A stretch of 64,000 bases of DNA from CATZDY01 sp045599035 (lineage in GTDB: Bacteria > Bacillota > Desulfotomaculia > Desulfotomaculales > Desulfocucumaceae), in the NCBI GenBank assembly GCA_045599035.1, contig JAZRVI010000050.1:1-64000 (forward strand), given 5' to 3'. The notes under the pieces were generated by a model that searched no databases, was not told the DNA's origin, and saw only the letters and a program-made list of their open reading frames with translations. Below are positions 39,758-49,383 of this stretch, piece after piece. Positions within the stretch are counted from its first letter, which is position 1. Every line of letters starts with the position of its first letter. The translations under genes and the position numbers were made by a program.

Positions 39758-40157
39758 TTTGCTTTGAAATCGGCAGCTAAAAACTGTTATAATCTGGATT
39801 AAGTCCTTAATGACTTCCTTTTTATCCGTTTTTGGCATATTATCTATTATCTCTATAGTCTACATTCTTAGAGGCATATTTAATATTTTAACAAATTTTA
39901 ATTTACTTGTAAACAAAAATTGTTGCATTTCCACGGAAATCAATTTTCAAAATTCGAGGTGGTTTGGCACGAAAATTTTAGTTGTTTTTTCCACAAAAAA
40001 CTTATCCAAAAGATAAAAATCATCAAAAATCAAGTCTAAAATATCAAAAAGTAGGGTGAATTTATCACTACAAATTACCTAAATCACAAAAATTGATTTC
40101 CATGTTGCATTTCTGAATTGAATTTTTTGCAAAATTCTTTATTCAGGTTTTTTGTTC
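39758..40157. other. AT-rich non-coding gap with inverted repeats
   Basis: No convincing gene is present. Seen are TTGAAA-18-TATAAT on the plus strand at about 39764-39793, ATTAAG-TC-CTTAAT (39798-39811), ATTTCC-AC-GGAAAT near 39927-39940, and an inverted further copy of GGAAATCAATTTT near 40086-40098. GAATTTT-TTGC-AAAATTC lies near 40119-40136. The repeats lie upstream of the acyl-CoA synthetase promoter and could be operators. Confidence 0.4.
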
Positions 40158-40186
40158 TGGACATAATTAAAATTTTCCTTTATTAT
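40158..40186 (+). promoter_or_regulatory. Sigma-A promoter of the acyl-CoA synthetase gene
   Basis: TGGACA (40158-40163), 17 bases, TATTAT (40181-40186), ending about 35 bases before the start codon. Confidence 0.6.
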
Positions 40187-40221
40187 CATAATATATAAAC
40201 CAAAAAAGGGGAAAACTGATT

Positions 40222-41733
40222 TTGCAAAAAAATATTTTCACTCCCAAAGAATTTTTACAAGTTAACCAACATCTGCGAGTTCACAACCTGCATCAGCCTT
40301 ATCTGAACCAACCTGATCAAACCGCTCTTTTTTATCAAGAACAAACTGTTTCCTATGGCGAATTGGAAAAGAACATTTTAAAACTGGCCACTTTCCTGAA
40401 AAACAAAGGTTTGCAACCGCAGCAAAGAGTAGCTTTGGCCTTGCCCAACAGCCCGGCTTTTATTTATTCCTATTTGGGAATCAGCCGGGCAGGAGGTGTA
40501 GTTTTGCCCTTGCATTTGCAGCAAACCCCTCAGGAACTGCTTTATATTCTGGAAGATAGTGAGGCTGCCTTCCTGATTACCAATTCGGCCATAGCCGAAA
40601 AGTTTGATCATATCAGCAATTTTGAAATTTTGCTTGTGGACTCTCCCTGGGGCTTGGAGGAAGATTTTCCTCTGGAAACCAATTTCCCCGCCGGAGATTT
40701 GCAGGAGCCAGCTACTTTCCTTTACACCTCCGGCACCACCGGCAAACCCAAAGCAGCCATTTTAAGTCAAGCCAATTTGCTGGCTAATGTTTTGTCCATG
40801 CACGCTGTTTCCAATTTTGATCGCAGCAATAACTTTTTGGCAGTTTTGCCCATGTTTCACAGCTTTGGCTGGAGTACCTGCGTTTTGCTGCCCCTTTTCC
40901 GGGGAATCGCCATTACCATTTTGGACGGTTTTCGTCCCAAGGAAATGCTGAAAACTCTGACCAGGTCTGAAAACGGCATTACGGTATTTTGCGGAGTCCC
41001 CGGAATGTTTCATGTTTTAAGCCGTCTGCCTCAAAAAGCTCACTTTCCAACCTTGCGTTATGCTTTTTCCGGCGGAGATTCCATTTCACCTCAAATTATC
41101 AAGGTATTCAAGGAAAATTATCAATTTTCAATTATTGAAGGCTATGGCCTTTCTGAAGCCTCCCCAGTTGTTTGCCTGAACCCATTGGATGGAATCCAGA
41201 AGATTAAATCCGTTGGGCTGCCCATGGATGGAATAGAAGTCAAAATTGTTAATGAACAGGGTCAGGATCTGCCGCCGGGAGAAATCGGGGAAATTATTGT
41301 CCAGGGGGACAATGTTATGCAAGGCTATTACCATCGGCCGGAAGACAGTGCGAAAGCTTTGCGGGATGGCTGGCTTTATACCGGAGATTTGGGTTATAAG
41401 GATGAGGATGGCTACATTTTTATTGCCGGCCGCAGCAAGGAATTAATTATTACTTCTGGCTTCAATGTCTATCCCAAAGAAATTGAAGAAATTCTGGTAA
41501 CCCACCCTCAAATTTCGGAAGCAGCAGTAATCGGCGTGCCTCACCCGGCCAAAGGCGAAGAAATCAAAGCTTTCCTTATTCCGAATAACGAAGAACAAAT
41601 CCCGGATAAAAAAGATCTTATGAATTACTTGCGGCAATATTTGGCTGCTTACAAGGTGCCGGAACAATTTGTTTTTGCCCAGGATTTCCCCCGGGGAGCC
41701 AGCGGCAAAATTTTAAAACGCCTTTTAAAATAA
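40222..41733 (+). CDS. Long-chain fatty acid-CoA ligase (AMP-forming)
   Basis: The 503-residue enzyme activates carboxylic acids via an acyl-adenylate to the CoA thioester. Motifs are TFLYTSGTTGKPKAAILS (P-loop), YGLSEASPV, GWLYTGDLGYKDEDGYIFIAGRSKELI and the catalytic lysine in PRGASGKILKR. Length and MFHSFGW suggest a medium- to long-chain substrate. The start is TTG with AGGGG upstream. It is a plus-strand singleton with its own promoter and terminator. The fatty-acid kinase genes nearby suggest a role in exogenous or recycled fatty acid use. Confidence 0.9.
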   Translation: MQKNIFTPKEFLQVNQHLRVHNLHQPYLNQPDQTALFYQEQTVSYGELEKNILKLATFLKNKGLQPQQRVALALPNSPAFIYSYLGISRAGGVVLPLHLQQTPQELLYILEDSEAAFLITNSAIAEKFDHISNFEILLVDSPWGLEEDFPLETNFPAGDLQEPATFLYTSGTTGKPKAAILSQANLLANVLSMHAVSNFDRSNNFLAVLPMFHSFGWSTCVLLPLFRGIAITILDGFRPKEMLKTLTRSENGITVFCGVPGMFHVLSRLPQKAHFPTLRYAFSGGDSISPQIIKVFKENYQFSIIEGYGLSEASPVVCLNPLDGIQKIKSVGLPMDGIEVKIVNEQGQDLPPGEIGEIIVQGDNVMQGYYHRPEDSAKALRDGWLYTGDLGYKDEDGYIFIAGRSKELIITSGFNVYPKEIEEILVTHPQISEAAVIGVPHPAKGEEIKAFLIPNNEEQIPDKKDLMNYLRQYLAAYKVPEQFVFAQDFPRGASGKILKRLLK

Positions 41734-41740
41734 GTTACAG

Positions 41741-41779
41741 GGGAAAACCGGAAATCCCTGGAGTTTTCCGGTTTTTCCC
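41741..41779. terminator. Bidirectional terminator between convergent genes
   Basis: GGGAAAACCGGAAA pairs with TTTTCCGGTTTTTCCC around a nine-base loop. It lies between the acyl-CoA synthetase and the convergent flavoprotein. Confidence 0.8.
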
Positions 41780-41785
41780 TGCCAT

Positions 41786-43021
41786 TTAATTCCGAGCTGC
41801 CTGTTTCCCGGCTACCCAGCCGCAAGCCCAGGCCCATTGCAAATTATAGCCGCCGCAGGCTCCGTCAATATCCAAAATTTCCCCGGCAAAATAAAGCCCC
41901 GGCACCAATTTAGATTCCAGGGTCAGCCGATTGACTTCCCTTACCGCAATTCCCCCGGCAGTAACCTGAGAATTAGACCAGCCGTTCAAACCACTTATCC
42001 GGAATTTCCAACTGGTCAAAAGCTGAGCCAAATTTTGCAGTTGCTCCTGGCTAATTTCAGCAGCCAACTGGTTTAAATTATTAAAACCAGCCGCTTTTAA
42101 AGCCACAGGAATTAATCTTTTGTGCAAAAAGCCTACCAAAGCTAACGAAAGACTTTTATGTCCCTGCTGCTGCAATCTTTCTTCCAAATAACCTGCTACC
42201 TTTTCCTGTTTCATCCAGGTAAGCAAATTTAATTGCAGGCTAACCTCCTGTTTCCGCTGCAAAGCCAAGCCTGCTGTCCGGCTCAAATTCAAAATAGCCG
42301 GTCCGGAAATTCCATAATCCGTAAATAAAATTTCTCCCGTTGAACTGGCCAAAAGCTTTTCCCCACTGTAAACTTGAGCTTGACCTTCAAACTTAAAACC
42401 TTTCAAGGCTTTGAGATAGGGACAATCCAGTTGCAGTTGAACCAAGGCTGGAAATGGTTCAATTAAACTATGCCCCAGACTTTGAGCCAAAAGATAGCCG
42501 CTGCCATTGGAGCCTAAAACCGGGGAGGATTTACCTCCAGCAGCCAAAATAACCTTGTGAGCGGTAAGCTGCTTTTTGTGGGGCAAAAACAATCTAAACC
42601 CGGAATTAGTTTTTTCCAGCCGCAAAACCTCAGCCTGACAGCAAACTTCCACCCCCAAAGATTCCAACTCATAGCGTAAAACATCCAGAACCGCCGAAGC
42701 CTGACCGCAAACCGGATAAAATTTATCTCCTTCCGCCCGGCAAACCAGACCCAATTCGGCAAAAAAGTCCAAAGTCTGCTGCCAGCCAAATTGTTTGAGA
42801 ATTTCCGCCGCAAATTCCGGCTGGCGGCCAAAATAAAACTCCGGCCTGATTTGGCTGTTGGTTAAATTACAACGGCTGTTGCCGGTCACCAAAATTTTTT
42901 TGCCCACTCGATCCATTCGTTCCAAAACAATTACTTTGGCTCCCAGGCGAGCCGCCCGAATAGCCGCTACCAGCCCGGAAGCACCCCCACCAATAATTGC
43001 TGCCTGATAAGCATTTTTCAT
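41786..43021 (-). CDS. HI0933/BaiN-family flavoprotein (paralogue 1)
   Basis: The 411-residue protein starts with FAD-binding AAIIGGGASGLVAAIRAARLG and RVGKKILVTGNSRCNLTN. It ends ELPxxGYNLQWAWACG-like (DGACGGYNLQWAWACGW). The family contains BaiN, a bile-acid reductase, and enzymes of unknown function, so the substrate is unknown. It directly follows the COG2509-type gene, whose stop abuts its start. Confidence 0.85.
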   Translation of the reverse strand: MKNAYQAAIIGGGASGLVAAIRAARLGAKVIVLERMDRVGKKILVTGNSRCNLTNSQIRPEFYFGRQPEFAAEILKQFGWQQTLDFFAELGLVCRAEGDKFYPVCGQASAVLDVLRYELESLGVEVCCQAEVLRLEKTNSGFRLFLPHKKQLTAHKVILAAGGKSSPVLGSNGSGYLLAQSLGHSLIEPFPALVQLQLDCPYLKALKGFKFEGQAQVYSGEKLLASSTGEILFTDYGISGPAILNLSRTAGLALQRKQEVSLQLNLLTWMKQEKVAGYLEERLQQQGHKSLSLALVGFLHKRLIPVALKAAGFNNLNQLAAEISQEQLQNLAQLLTSWKFRISGLNGWSNSQVTAGGIAVREVNRLTLESKLVPGLYFAGEILDIDGACGGYNLQWAWACGWVAGKQAARN

Positions 43022-44608
43022 TTAATCAACCCATTTTCGATATTGCCTGATCACCGCTTCAGCAGCTTTCAGACCGTCTACCGCCGCCGAAACAATCCCT
43101 CCGGCATAACCAGCCCCTTCTCCAGCGGGATAAATCCCCCGAATCGAAGCCTGACCGCTGCTGTCCCTCAAAATTCGCACCGGAGAAGAGCTGCGGGTTT
43201 CCACTCCGGTTAAAACCGCCTGGGGATCGGCAAAGCCCTGGAGCTGCTGATCCCAAACCGGCAAGGCTTCCCGCAGGGTTTCCAGCACATAATGAGGCAG
43301 ACATCTGCCAAAATCGCCCCATCTTACCCCTCTGGAATAGGTGGCTTCTATTGATCCACCCCTGGTGGAAGGCCGTCCAGCCAAAAAATCCCCGACCAAT
43401 TGAGCTGGAGCCTGATAATTTTCGCCCCCAACCAAAAAAGCCTGCCGTTCCCAATGCCGCTGAAATTCAACCCCGGCCAAAGGATGCCCGGAAGCAAAAT
43501 CCTCTGGATGCACTCCCACCAAAACAGCACTATTGGCATTTTGACCATCCCTGGCATAATAACTCATTCCATTGGTTACCAAATGACCGCTTTCCGAAGC
43601 AGCAGCCACCACCTGGCCGCCCGGACACATACAAAAAGTATAGGCCGAACGCCCGGAAGGACTGTGATAAACCAATTTATAATCAGCTGCCTTCAAGCGG
43701 GAATGTCCGGCAAATTTCTGATATTGAGCCAAATTAATGGTTTGCTGCCGGTGTTCCAGGCGTAAGCCCACCGAAAAAGCCTTGGGTTCCAGCTTCAAGC
43801 CCCGTTCATAAAACATTTTAAAAGTATCCCTGGCACTATGCCCCAAAGCCGCAATTAAGACCTCGGCTGCTCTAAACTCCTGACCATTAATCCAGATTCC
43901 AGTTAAGGCAGAACCAGTTAAATTAATATCTGTAATCTTTTTTTGAAAGCAAATCTGACCGCCCCAATTTTGAATTTTTTGCCGCAAATTTTTGACGACC
44001 TTTCGCAAATTATCAGTACCAATATGCGGCTTGGAGCTGTATAAAATTTCTGCCGGAGCCCCGGCCGCCACCAATTCCTGCAAAACCCAATGACAGCGGG
44101 GATCTTTAATTAAAGTGGTCAGCTTACCATCCGAAAAGGCTCCGGCTCCGCCTTCCCCAAATTGAACATTGCTTTGGGAATTTAACCTGCCCTTTTGCCA
44201 AAATTCTTCCACTTGAGCAACTCTGGTATCCAAATCCGCTCCCTGTTCCAAAACCAAAGGAGCATAGCCTTCTTTGGCCAGCAGCAAGGCAGCAAAAATC
44301 CCGGCGGGGCCAAAGCCCATAATTACAGGCCGCTCTCGCAAGCTTTGCAAACCAGGAACCAGCGGAATTATTTCCGCTGGCTGAACCCGGCTTAAATTGC
44401 GATTTTTGGCCAAAGCTTTTTCTTCATTTTTCAATTTCAGCTCCAGAGTATAAACCCAAAAAAGCCGATCCTTCCGGCGTGCGTCCAAAGCTTCCCGCAA
44501 AATTTTCCATTCCAGCAATTCTGCTGGTTTAATTTTTAATTTGCGGCAAATGGCCAAGCTGTCTAATTTTTCTTCCAGATCCAATTTTAAATTGGTCAGT
44601 TTGAGCAT
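43022..44608 (-). CDS. FAD-dependent dehydrogenase, COG2509 type
   Basis: The 528-residue protein has an N-terminal alpha/beta domain of about 85 residues and a split FAD fold. It shows RPVIMGFGPAGIFAALLLAKEG, PLVLEQG, QFGEGGAGAFSDGKLTT, AALGHSARDTF, YTFCMCPGGQVVAAAS and GEGAGYAGGIVSAAVDGLKAA. These are hallmarks of a widespread but uncharacterised flavoprotein family. It is sandwiched between the DegV-like gene and the HI0933 paralogue with gaps of one to two bases. Confidence 0.88.
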   Translation of the reverse strand: MLKLTNLKLDLEEKLDSLAICRKLKIKPAELLEWKILREALDARRKDRLFWVYTLELKLKNEEKALAKNRNLSRVQPAEIIPLVPGLQSLRERPVIMGFGPAGIFAALLLAKEGYAPLVLEQGADLDTRVAQVEEFWQKGRLNSQSNVQFGEGGAGAFSDGKLTTLIKDPRCHWVLQELVAAGAPAEILYSSKPHIGTDNLRKVVKNLRQKIQNWGGQICFQKKITDINLTGSALTGIWINGQEFRAAEVLIAALGHSARDTFKMFYERGLKLEPKAFSVGLRLEHRQQTINLAQYQKFAGHSRLKAADYKLVYHSPSGRSAYTFCMCPGGQVVAAASESGHLVTNGMSYYARDGQNANSAVLVGVHPEDFASGHPLAGVEFQRHWERQAFLVGGENYQAPAQLVGDFLAGRPSTRGGSIEATYSRGVRWGDFGRCLPHYVLETLREALPVWDQQLQGFADPQAVLTGVETRSSSPVRILRDSSGQASIRGIYPAGEGAGYAGGIVSAAVDGLKAAEAVIRQYRKWVD

Positions 44609-44610
44609 TT

Positions 44611-45462
44611 TTAATCATCCAAAAGAGGCAGACAGGAAACCCCCAGTATGGAAGGCCCGCCATGAGTGCAGACAATAGGTCCCAACTGTCCTTCCCGTAA
44701 AACCTGACAATTCAAGGTTTCCCGCAAGCCTTCTTCCAGCTTATCCACCAGCGAATCCCGGGTATCTCCATAGACCACAAAGCATTCTACTTTTTGCTGT
44801 CCAAACTGCTCCTTAAACAGACTCAAAATTCTGTCCACTGCTTTGGCTTTGCCCCTGACCTTTTCCTGGGGATAAACTTCTCCGGTTGCAGCCAAAGTCA
44901 GTAAGGGTTTGATTTTCAGCAAAGAACCCAAAAAAACTGTGGCTTTACCAATTCGCCCGCCTTTTTGCAAATGCTCCAGATTATTAACCACAAAATATTC
45001 CTTGTGCAAAGCTTTCAGTTTGTCCATCAAAGCCAAAATTTCCGCTTTGCTTTTACCTGCTCGGGCGGCCATGGCTGCCCGCAAAGCAATCAGGCCATAA
45101 CCAACACTCAAGGACTCCGCATCAATGACTTCAATATCCGCTTCTGGCAGCATATTGCCGCCCAAACGGGCTGACTGCACCGTTCCGCTGGCTTTACCGG
45201 TCATATGAATGGAAATAATACTGCTTCCGTCCGCCGTTAATTCCCGATAGACTTCGGCAAATTCAGCCGGAGTAGCCTGGGAAGTAGAGGGTAAACCGGG
45301 AAAGGAGGCTAATCTTTGATAAAATTCCGCTCTGGAAAGGGTTACCCCGTCCACAAAAATTTCTTCTCCAAAACCAACCTTCAAAGGAACCACGGTCATA
45401 TCCCATTCCTGACATAATTCCGCCCCCAAATCACAGGAGCTGTCCACGACAATTTTAACCAT
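44611..45462 (-). CDS. DegV-family fatty acid-binding protein (FakB-like)
   Basis: DegV/FakB proteins bind a fatty acid and present it to the kinase FakA. The 283-residue protein has IVVDSSCDLGAEL, PSTSQATPAEF, SIHMTGKASGTVQSA, GGRIGKATVFLGSLLKIKPLL and a final CTHGGPSILGVSC. The genes for the DAK2 kinase lie directly upstream, which supports the FakA/FakB pairing. Lipid specificity cannot be read. Confidence 0.9.
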   Translation of the reverse strand: MVKIVVDSSCDLGAELCQEWDMTVVPLKVGFGEEIFVDGVTLSRAEFYQRLASFPGLPSTSQATPAEFAEVYRELTADGSSIISIHMTGKASGTVQSARLGGNMLPEADIEVIDAESLSVGYGLIALRAAMAARAGKSKAEILALMDKLKALHKEYFVVNNLEHLQKGGRIGKATVFLGSLLKIKPLLTLAATGEVYPQEKVRGKAKAVDRILSLFKEQFGQQKVECFVVYGDTRDSLVDKLEEGLRETLNCQVLREGQLGPIVCTHGGPSILGVSCLPLLDD

Positions 45463-45481
45463 TTTTTCCTTCCTTTCTATA

Positions 45482-45499
45482 ATTAAGTTTTAACTTAAT
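45482..45499. promoter_or_regulatory. Perfect inverted repeat between fakA and fakB-like genes
   Basis: ATTAAGTT-TT-AACTTAAT, 8-bp arms, no GC content for a terminator. It could be an operator for a lipid-responsive repressor; no binding protein is known from the sequence. Confidence 0.35.
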
Positions 45500-45518
45500 C
45501 CAACTGACTTGTTTTCAA

Positions 45519-47129
45519 TCATTCCACCGAGAGCAGGTATTGATAATGCGGCTGGCCGCCATAATGCACTTCAAATTCCACTTCCGCAAATTTTCCGGCC
45601 AGATTTTCAACCAGCTTTTGAGCTTCGTTTTCCGTTAATTCCGCCCCATAATGCAAGGTAACAATGCTTTTATCCTCATCCAGCAATTCCGCCAACAGCT
45701 CGGCCAAAACCGGTTCCAAATCAGTTCCGCCGCAGCACAATTCATCATCAGCCAATCCGATATAGTCTCCAATGCTGACTTCCTGCCCCTTAAATTTGGT
45801 ATTCCGAGCCGCTTTGGTAATTTCTCCATAACGAACCTGGTCGGCACTTTCGGCCATATCCTCGGCCAAATGCTCGGCTTCCTCATAGGGGTTAAACATC
45901 AGCATGGCCGCCATGCCCTGAGCCACATTAACAGTCGGTACCAGATAAACCTTCTTTTCGCTCATTTCCACAGCCTGTTTGGCCGCCAACAAAATATTTT
46001 TATTATTGGGCAAGAGCAAAACCTGGGAAGCATTGACCTGTTTAATGGCATCCAGCAATTCCTGAGTGCTGGGATTCATGGTTTGTCCGCCCGAAACTAC
46101 CACATCCACCCCCATGCTTTCCAAAACCGCCTTAATACCTTCACCCAAACCAACGCTGACCACTCCCAGCGGTTTTTCAGTCAGACGGCGTTTTTCCTGA
46201 TTTTGTTCCTCCATATTGCTGATATGCACTTCATTCAAAGCCCCGTATTTTAGACAGCATTCCAAAACCAATCCGGGGTGATTGGAATGAATATGCACCT
46301 TGGCCGCTCCCTGACTGCCCACCACCATCAGGCAATCCCCATAGGGAGCCAGTTCTTCTTTCATGCGTTTAACCGGAATATCTTTATTTTTAACAATAAA
46401 TTCAGTGCAATAGGTGAAGGTGATCGCAGCAGAAAAATTTTGAGCCTCACCCACAAACTGCTGCTGTTGAGTAGCGGCCAAATCAAAGAGCTTTAACTCC
46501 TGTCTGGCGGCTACCATTTTCAAAGCCCTGATAATTCCTTCCAGCACTACAACCAGCCCTTTGCCCCCGGCATCCACCACCCCGGCTTCTTTCAAAACCG
46601 GCAGCATTTCCGGAGTTTTGGCCAAAACCTGCTGAGCTGCTTTATAAGCGTAAACCGTAGCTCGCAAAAGATCATATTGCTTATCCAGGCTTTCTTCCAG
46701 AGCCTCGGCAATCCGACGCACCACCGTTAGAATAGTCCCTTCTTTGGGCTGCGATACCGCCTGAAAAGCCATATTCGAGGCCGAGCGGAAGGCCGCCGCC
46801 AAATCCTGCACCGAAGCCCGATCCTTGCCTTGCAGAGCCACCGCAATCCCCTGCAAAATTTGAGATAAAATCACCCCGGAATTACCCCTGGCACCCAGCA
46901 AAGCTCCTTCAGCCAAAGCCGCCGCCACATCTCCGGCTTGAGTGGCTTTTAGCTCCTGAGCGTGTTTAACCCCAGCCAGCAAAGTCATGGCCATATTGCT
47001 GCCAGTGTCCCCATCCGGAACCGGAAAAACATTTAAGGCATCAATAATCGGTCTTTGTTCGGCCAGCAAATTGGCTGCACCCACCAGCATAGTCAATAAA
47101 TCTTCTCCTCCAAAATATTCAAAACGCAT
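45519..47129 (-). CDS. fakA: DAK2-domain fatty acid kinase (FakA-like)
   Basis: FakA phosphorylates fatty acids held by FakB to acyl-phosphates for phospholipid synthesis. The 536-residue protein has the DhaL/DAK2 nucleotide domain (about 1-200) with NVFPVPDGDTGSNMAMTL, ARGNSGVILSQILQG and VVDAGGKGLVV. A central domain with HIHSNHPG and a C-terminal DegV-like domain follow. Length and domain order match FakA. Asp23 is not commonly present in this family in B. subtilis YloV, so kinase activity is inferred. Confidence 0.9.
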   Translation of the reverse strand: MRFEYFGGEDLLTMLVGAANLLAEQRPIIDALNVFPVPDGDTGSNMAMTLLAGVKHAQELKATQAGDVAAALAEGALLGARGNSGVILSQILQGIAVALQGKDRASVQDLAAAFRSASNMAFQAVSQPKEGTILTVVRRIAEALEESLDKQYDLLRATVYAYKAAQQVLAKTPEMLPVLKEAGVVDAGGKGLVVVLEGIIRALKMVAARQELKLFDLAATQQQQFVGEAQNFSAAITFTYCTEFIVKNKDIPVKRMKEELAPYGDCLMVVGSQGAAKVHIHSNHPGLVLECCLKYGALNEVHISNMEEQNQEKRRLTEKPLGVVSVGLGEGIKAVLESMGVDVVVSGGQTMNPSTQELLDAIKQVNASQVLLLPNNKNILLAAKQAVEMSEKKVYLVPTVNVAQGMAAMLMFNPYEEAEHLAEDMAESADQVRYGEITKAARNTKFKGQEVSIGDYIGLADDELCCGGTDLEPVLAELLAELLDEDKSIVTLHYGAELTENEAQKLVENLAGKFAEVEFEVHYGGQPHYQYLLSVE

Positions 47130-47156
47130 ACTAAACCCTCTTTCCTCTTAACCAGC

Positions 47157-49214
47157 TTATTGTTCTTTTTCCAGAGCCGCTTTTAACAAATCACCCAAAT
47201 TATTCCCCACATCACTTTTATCGCTATATTTCCGGATTAGCCGTTGATTCATTTGGCTGGCCTTGCGGGAGGTTTTAAAGCCCTCCTCGTTTTCTTTTTC
47301 CGGCTGCCGATGGCCGCAGGTTCGATCCTGACAAACCAGCATCTTGCCCCTCTTACCCTTCACCAGCAGCATATATTTGCCACAGACAGGGCATTTTTGT
47401 TTGGTTACATTATCGGCTTTATAAGTGGAATTTTGGTCATCTTCCACCATTTGCACCATAGCCGATGTATTCTGCCGAATTGCATTAAGAAATTTTTCTT
47501 TGCTTCCCCGTCCTTTGGCAATATCGGTCAGGCTTTGCTCCCAGCGGGCAGTAAGCTCCGGCGAACGCAATTCCGGCACTACCAGCCGAATTAACTGAAA
47601 TCCCTTGGAGGTGGGAACCAGCTCCTTGCCATTGCGTTCAATATAATTGGTATATAGAAGCTTTTCAATAATATCCGCTCGGGTAGCCGGGGTTCCCAAA
47701 CCGCTGCCTTTCATGCTCTCCCTTAATTCTTCATCATCAATAAATTTGCCTGGATTTTCCATAGCCGTTAATAAAGCAGCTTCACTATAACGAGCCGGAG
47801 GCTTGGTTTTGCTCTTACTGACTTTGGCCGATTTAACCGCTCGTTTTTCTCCCTTGCTCACTTGTCCCAAAGTCTGTTCGGGCAGTTCCTCGCTCAAGTC
47901 CCCTTCTTTTTTTACTGAGGTTATGGCTCGCCAGCCCAAATCCTGCACAGTTTTGCCTCTGGAATAAAATTTTTCACCCTTTACCTCGGTTACCAGGGTT
48001 AATTGCTCATAGATATAAGGCGAACTCAAAACCGCCAAAAAACGCCGGACAATCAGGTCATGCAGCTTTTTTTCTTCCAAATCCAACCTGCTTAAATCAA
48101 CCGGCTGTTCAGTGGGAATAATGGCATGGTGATCCGAAACCTTGCTGTTATCCACCAGCCTTTTGCCTGGAGCCAGCTTTTTCTTTCCCAGCTCCTGAGC
48201 CGTTTCCCGATAAGCCCCCACCGCAATGGCCTTTAATCTGACCGGCAGAGTCGGAACTATATCAGCTGAAATGTAGCGGCTGTCGGTTCGGGGATAGGAA
48301 ACAATTTTATGTCTTTCGTATAAGCCCTGCAAAATTTGCAAGGTTTTTTGAGCTGACCAGTTAAAACGCCGGTTGGCATCTCTTTGTAATTCGGTTAGAT
48401 CATAAGCCAAAGGCGGCAGTTCTTTTTTCAGTTCTTTTTTCAGTTCCACAATCTGGCCGGCTTGATTGGCCACTTTATTCTGCAAATCCAAAGCTCTTTG
48501 CTGATCAAAAATTCGACTGCCTTCCCTGCCCCGCCATTGGCCAAAATAATCACCAAAATCAGCCTTGATTGTCCAATAATCCTGGGGAACAAATTGGCGA
48601 ATTTCTTCTTCTCTTTGCACAATCATAGCCAAGGTGGGGGTCTGAACCCTGCCAGCGTTAAGCTGGGCATTAAATTTGCAGCTCAAGGCTCGGGTCATAT
48701 TTAAACCAATCAGCCAATCAGCTTCCGCCCGGCAAACCGCCGCATCAAACAGAGGATCATAATCATGCCCCGGCTTTAAATTAGCAAAACCTTCCTTGAT
48801 GGCAGCATCCGTCTGAGAAGAAATCCAAAGCCGTTTAAAAGGCTTTTTCCATTGTCCCAAAATCATGATCCAGCGGGCAACCAGCTCTCCTTCCCGACCG
48901 GCATCGGTGGCAATGATCATTTCGCCAATATCTTTTCTTTTCATTAACTCTTTAACTACCCGAAACTGGTGTGAGGTTTGGCGAATAACCTTTAACCTCA
49001 TGGGCTTGGGCAGCATAGGCAAGTCTTCCAGCTTCCATTGCTTATATTTATCGTCATAATCTTCCGGTTCGGCCAGCTCCACCAAATGTCCCAAGGCCCA
49101 GGTAATCACATAAGACGAACCTTCCAAATATCCCCTGGCCTTTTTCTGACAGCCCAAAACCCGGGCAATTTCCCGAGCCACCGTGGGCTTTTCTGCCAAA
49201 ACCAACGATTTCAC
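47157..49214 (-). CDS. topB: DNA topoisomerase III (type IA)
   Basis: TopB unlinks single-strand crossings and precatenanes. I choose GTG at 49214, because AAAGGAGG lies nine bases upstream and it gives the normal N-terminus VKSLVLAEKPTVAREIARVL, 685 residues. Seen are the TOPRIM acids (IIATDAGREGELVARWI), the RVQTPTLAMI block, the catalytic tyrosine in ISYPRTDS-like VSYPRTDSRYIS, and a C-terminal zinc motif CPVCGKYMLLVKG...CQDRTCG. A longer frame from 49283 is not supported. Confidence 0.94.
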   Translation of the reverse strand: MKSLVLAEKPTVAREIARVLGCQKKARGYLEGSSYVITWALGHLVELAEPEDYDDKYKQWKLEDLPMLPKPMRLKVIRQTSHQFRVVKELMKRKDIGEMIIATDAGREGELVARWIMILGQWKKPFKRLWISSQTDAAIKEGFANLKPGHDYDPLFDAAVCRAEADWLIGLNMTRALSCKFNAQLNAGRVQTPTLAMIVQREEEIRQFVPQDYWTIKADFGDYFGQWRGREGSRIFDQQRALDLQNKVANQAGQIVELKKELKKELPPLAYDLTELQRDANRRFNWSAQKTLQILQGLYERHKIVSYPRTDSRYISADIVPTLPVRLKAIAVGAYRETAQELGKKKLAPGKRLVDNSKVSDHHAIIPTEQPVDLSRLDLEEKKLHDLIVRRFLAVLSSPYIYEQLTLVTEVKGEKFYSRGKTVQDLGWRAITSVKKEGDLSEELPEQTLGQVSKGEKRAVKSAKVSKSKTKPPARYSEAALLTAMENPGKFIDDEELRESMKGSGLGTPATRADIIEKLLYTNYIERNGKELVPTSKGFQLIRLVVPELRSPELTARWEQSLTDIAKGRGSKEKFLNAIRQNTSAMVQMVEDDQNSTYKADNVTKQKCPVCGKYMLLVKGKRGKMLVCQDRTCGHRQPEKENEEGFKTSRKASQMNQRLIRKYSDKSDVGNNLGDLLKAALEKEQ

Positions 49215-49276
49215 TAATATGAACCTCCTTTGCAAGAATCTTCTTTTGCCTTTGATCATACATACAATTAATCGGC

Positions 49277-49305
49277 TTGTCAAAAAATTTTCTGATCATT
49301 ATTTT
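49277..49305 (+). promoter_or_regulatory. Candidate promoter of the L,D-transpeptidase gene
   Basis: TTGTCA (49277-49282), 17 bases, TATTTT (49300-49305) on the plus strand, about 80 bases upstream of the ATG. Confidence 0.45.
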
Positions 49306-49383
49306 CCATACTTTAAACCAGAAAAGCAGGATTTATTTTTTCGCCGTCGAAAACTAAACAAAAACAAATTTTGGGAGGATATT

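Noticed and set aside
39810..40016. 68-codon frame with a hydrophobic segment in the Wzz/acyl-CoA ligase gap
   Set aside because: No Shine-Dalgarno sequence, the start lies about 17 bases after a -10-like box, and base use is like the non-coding surroundings.
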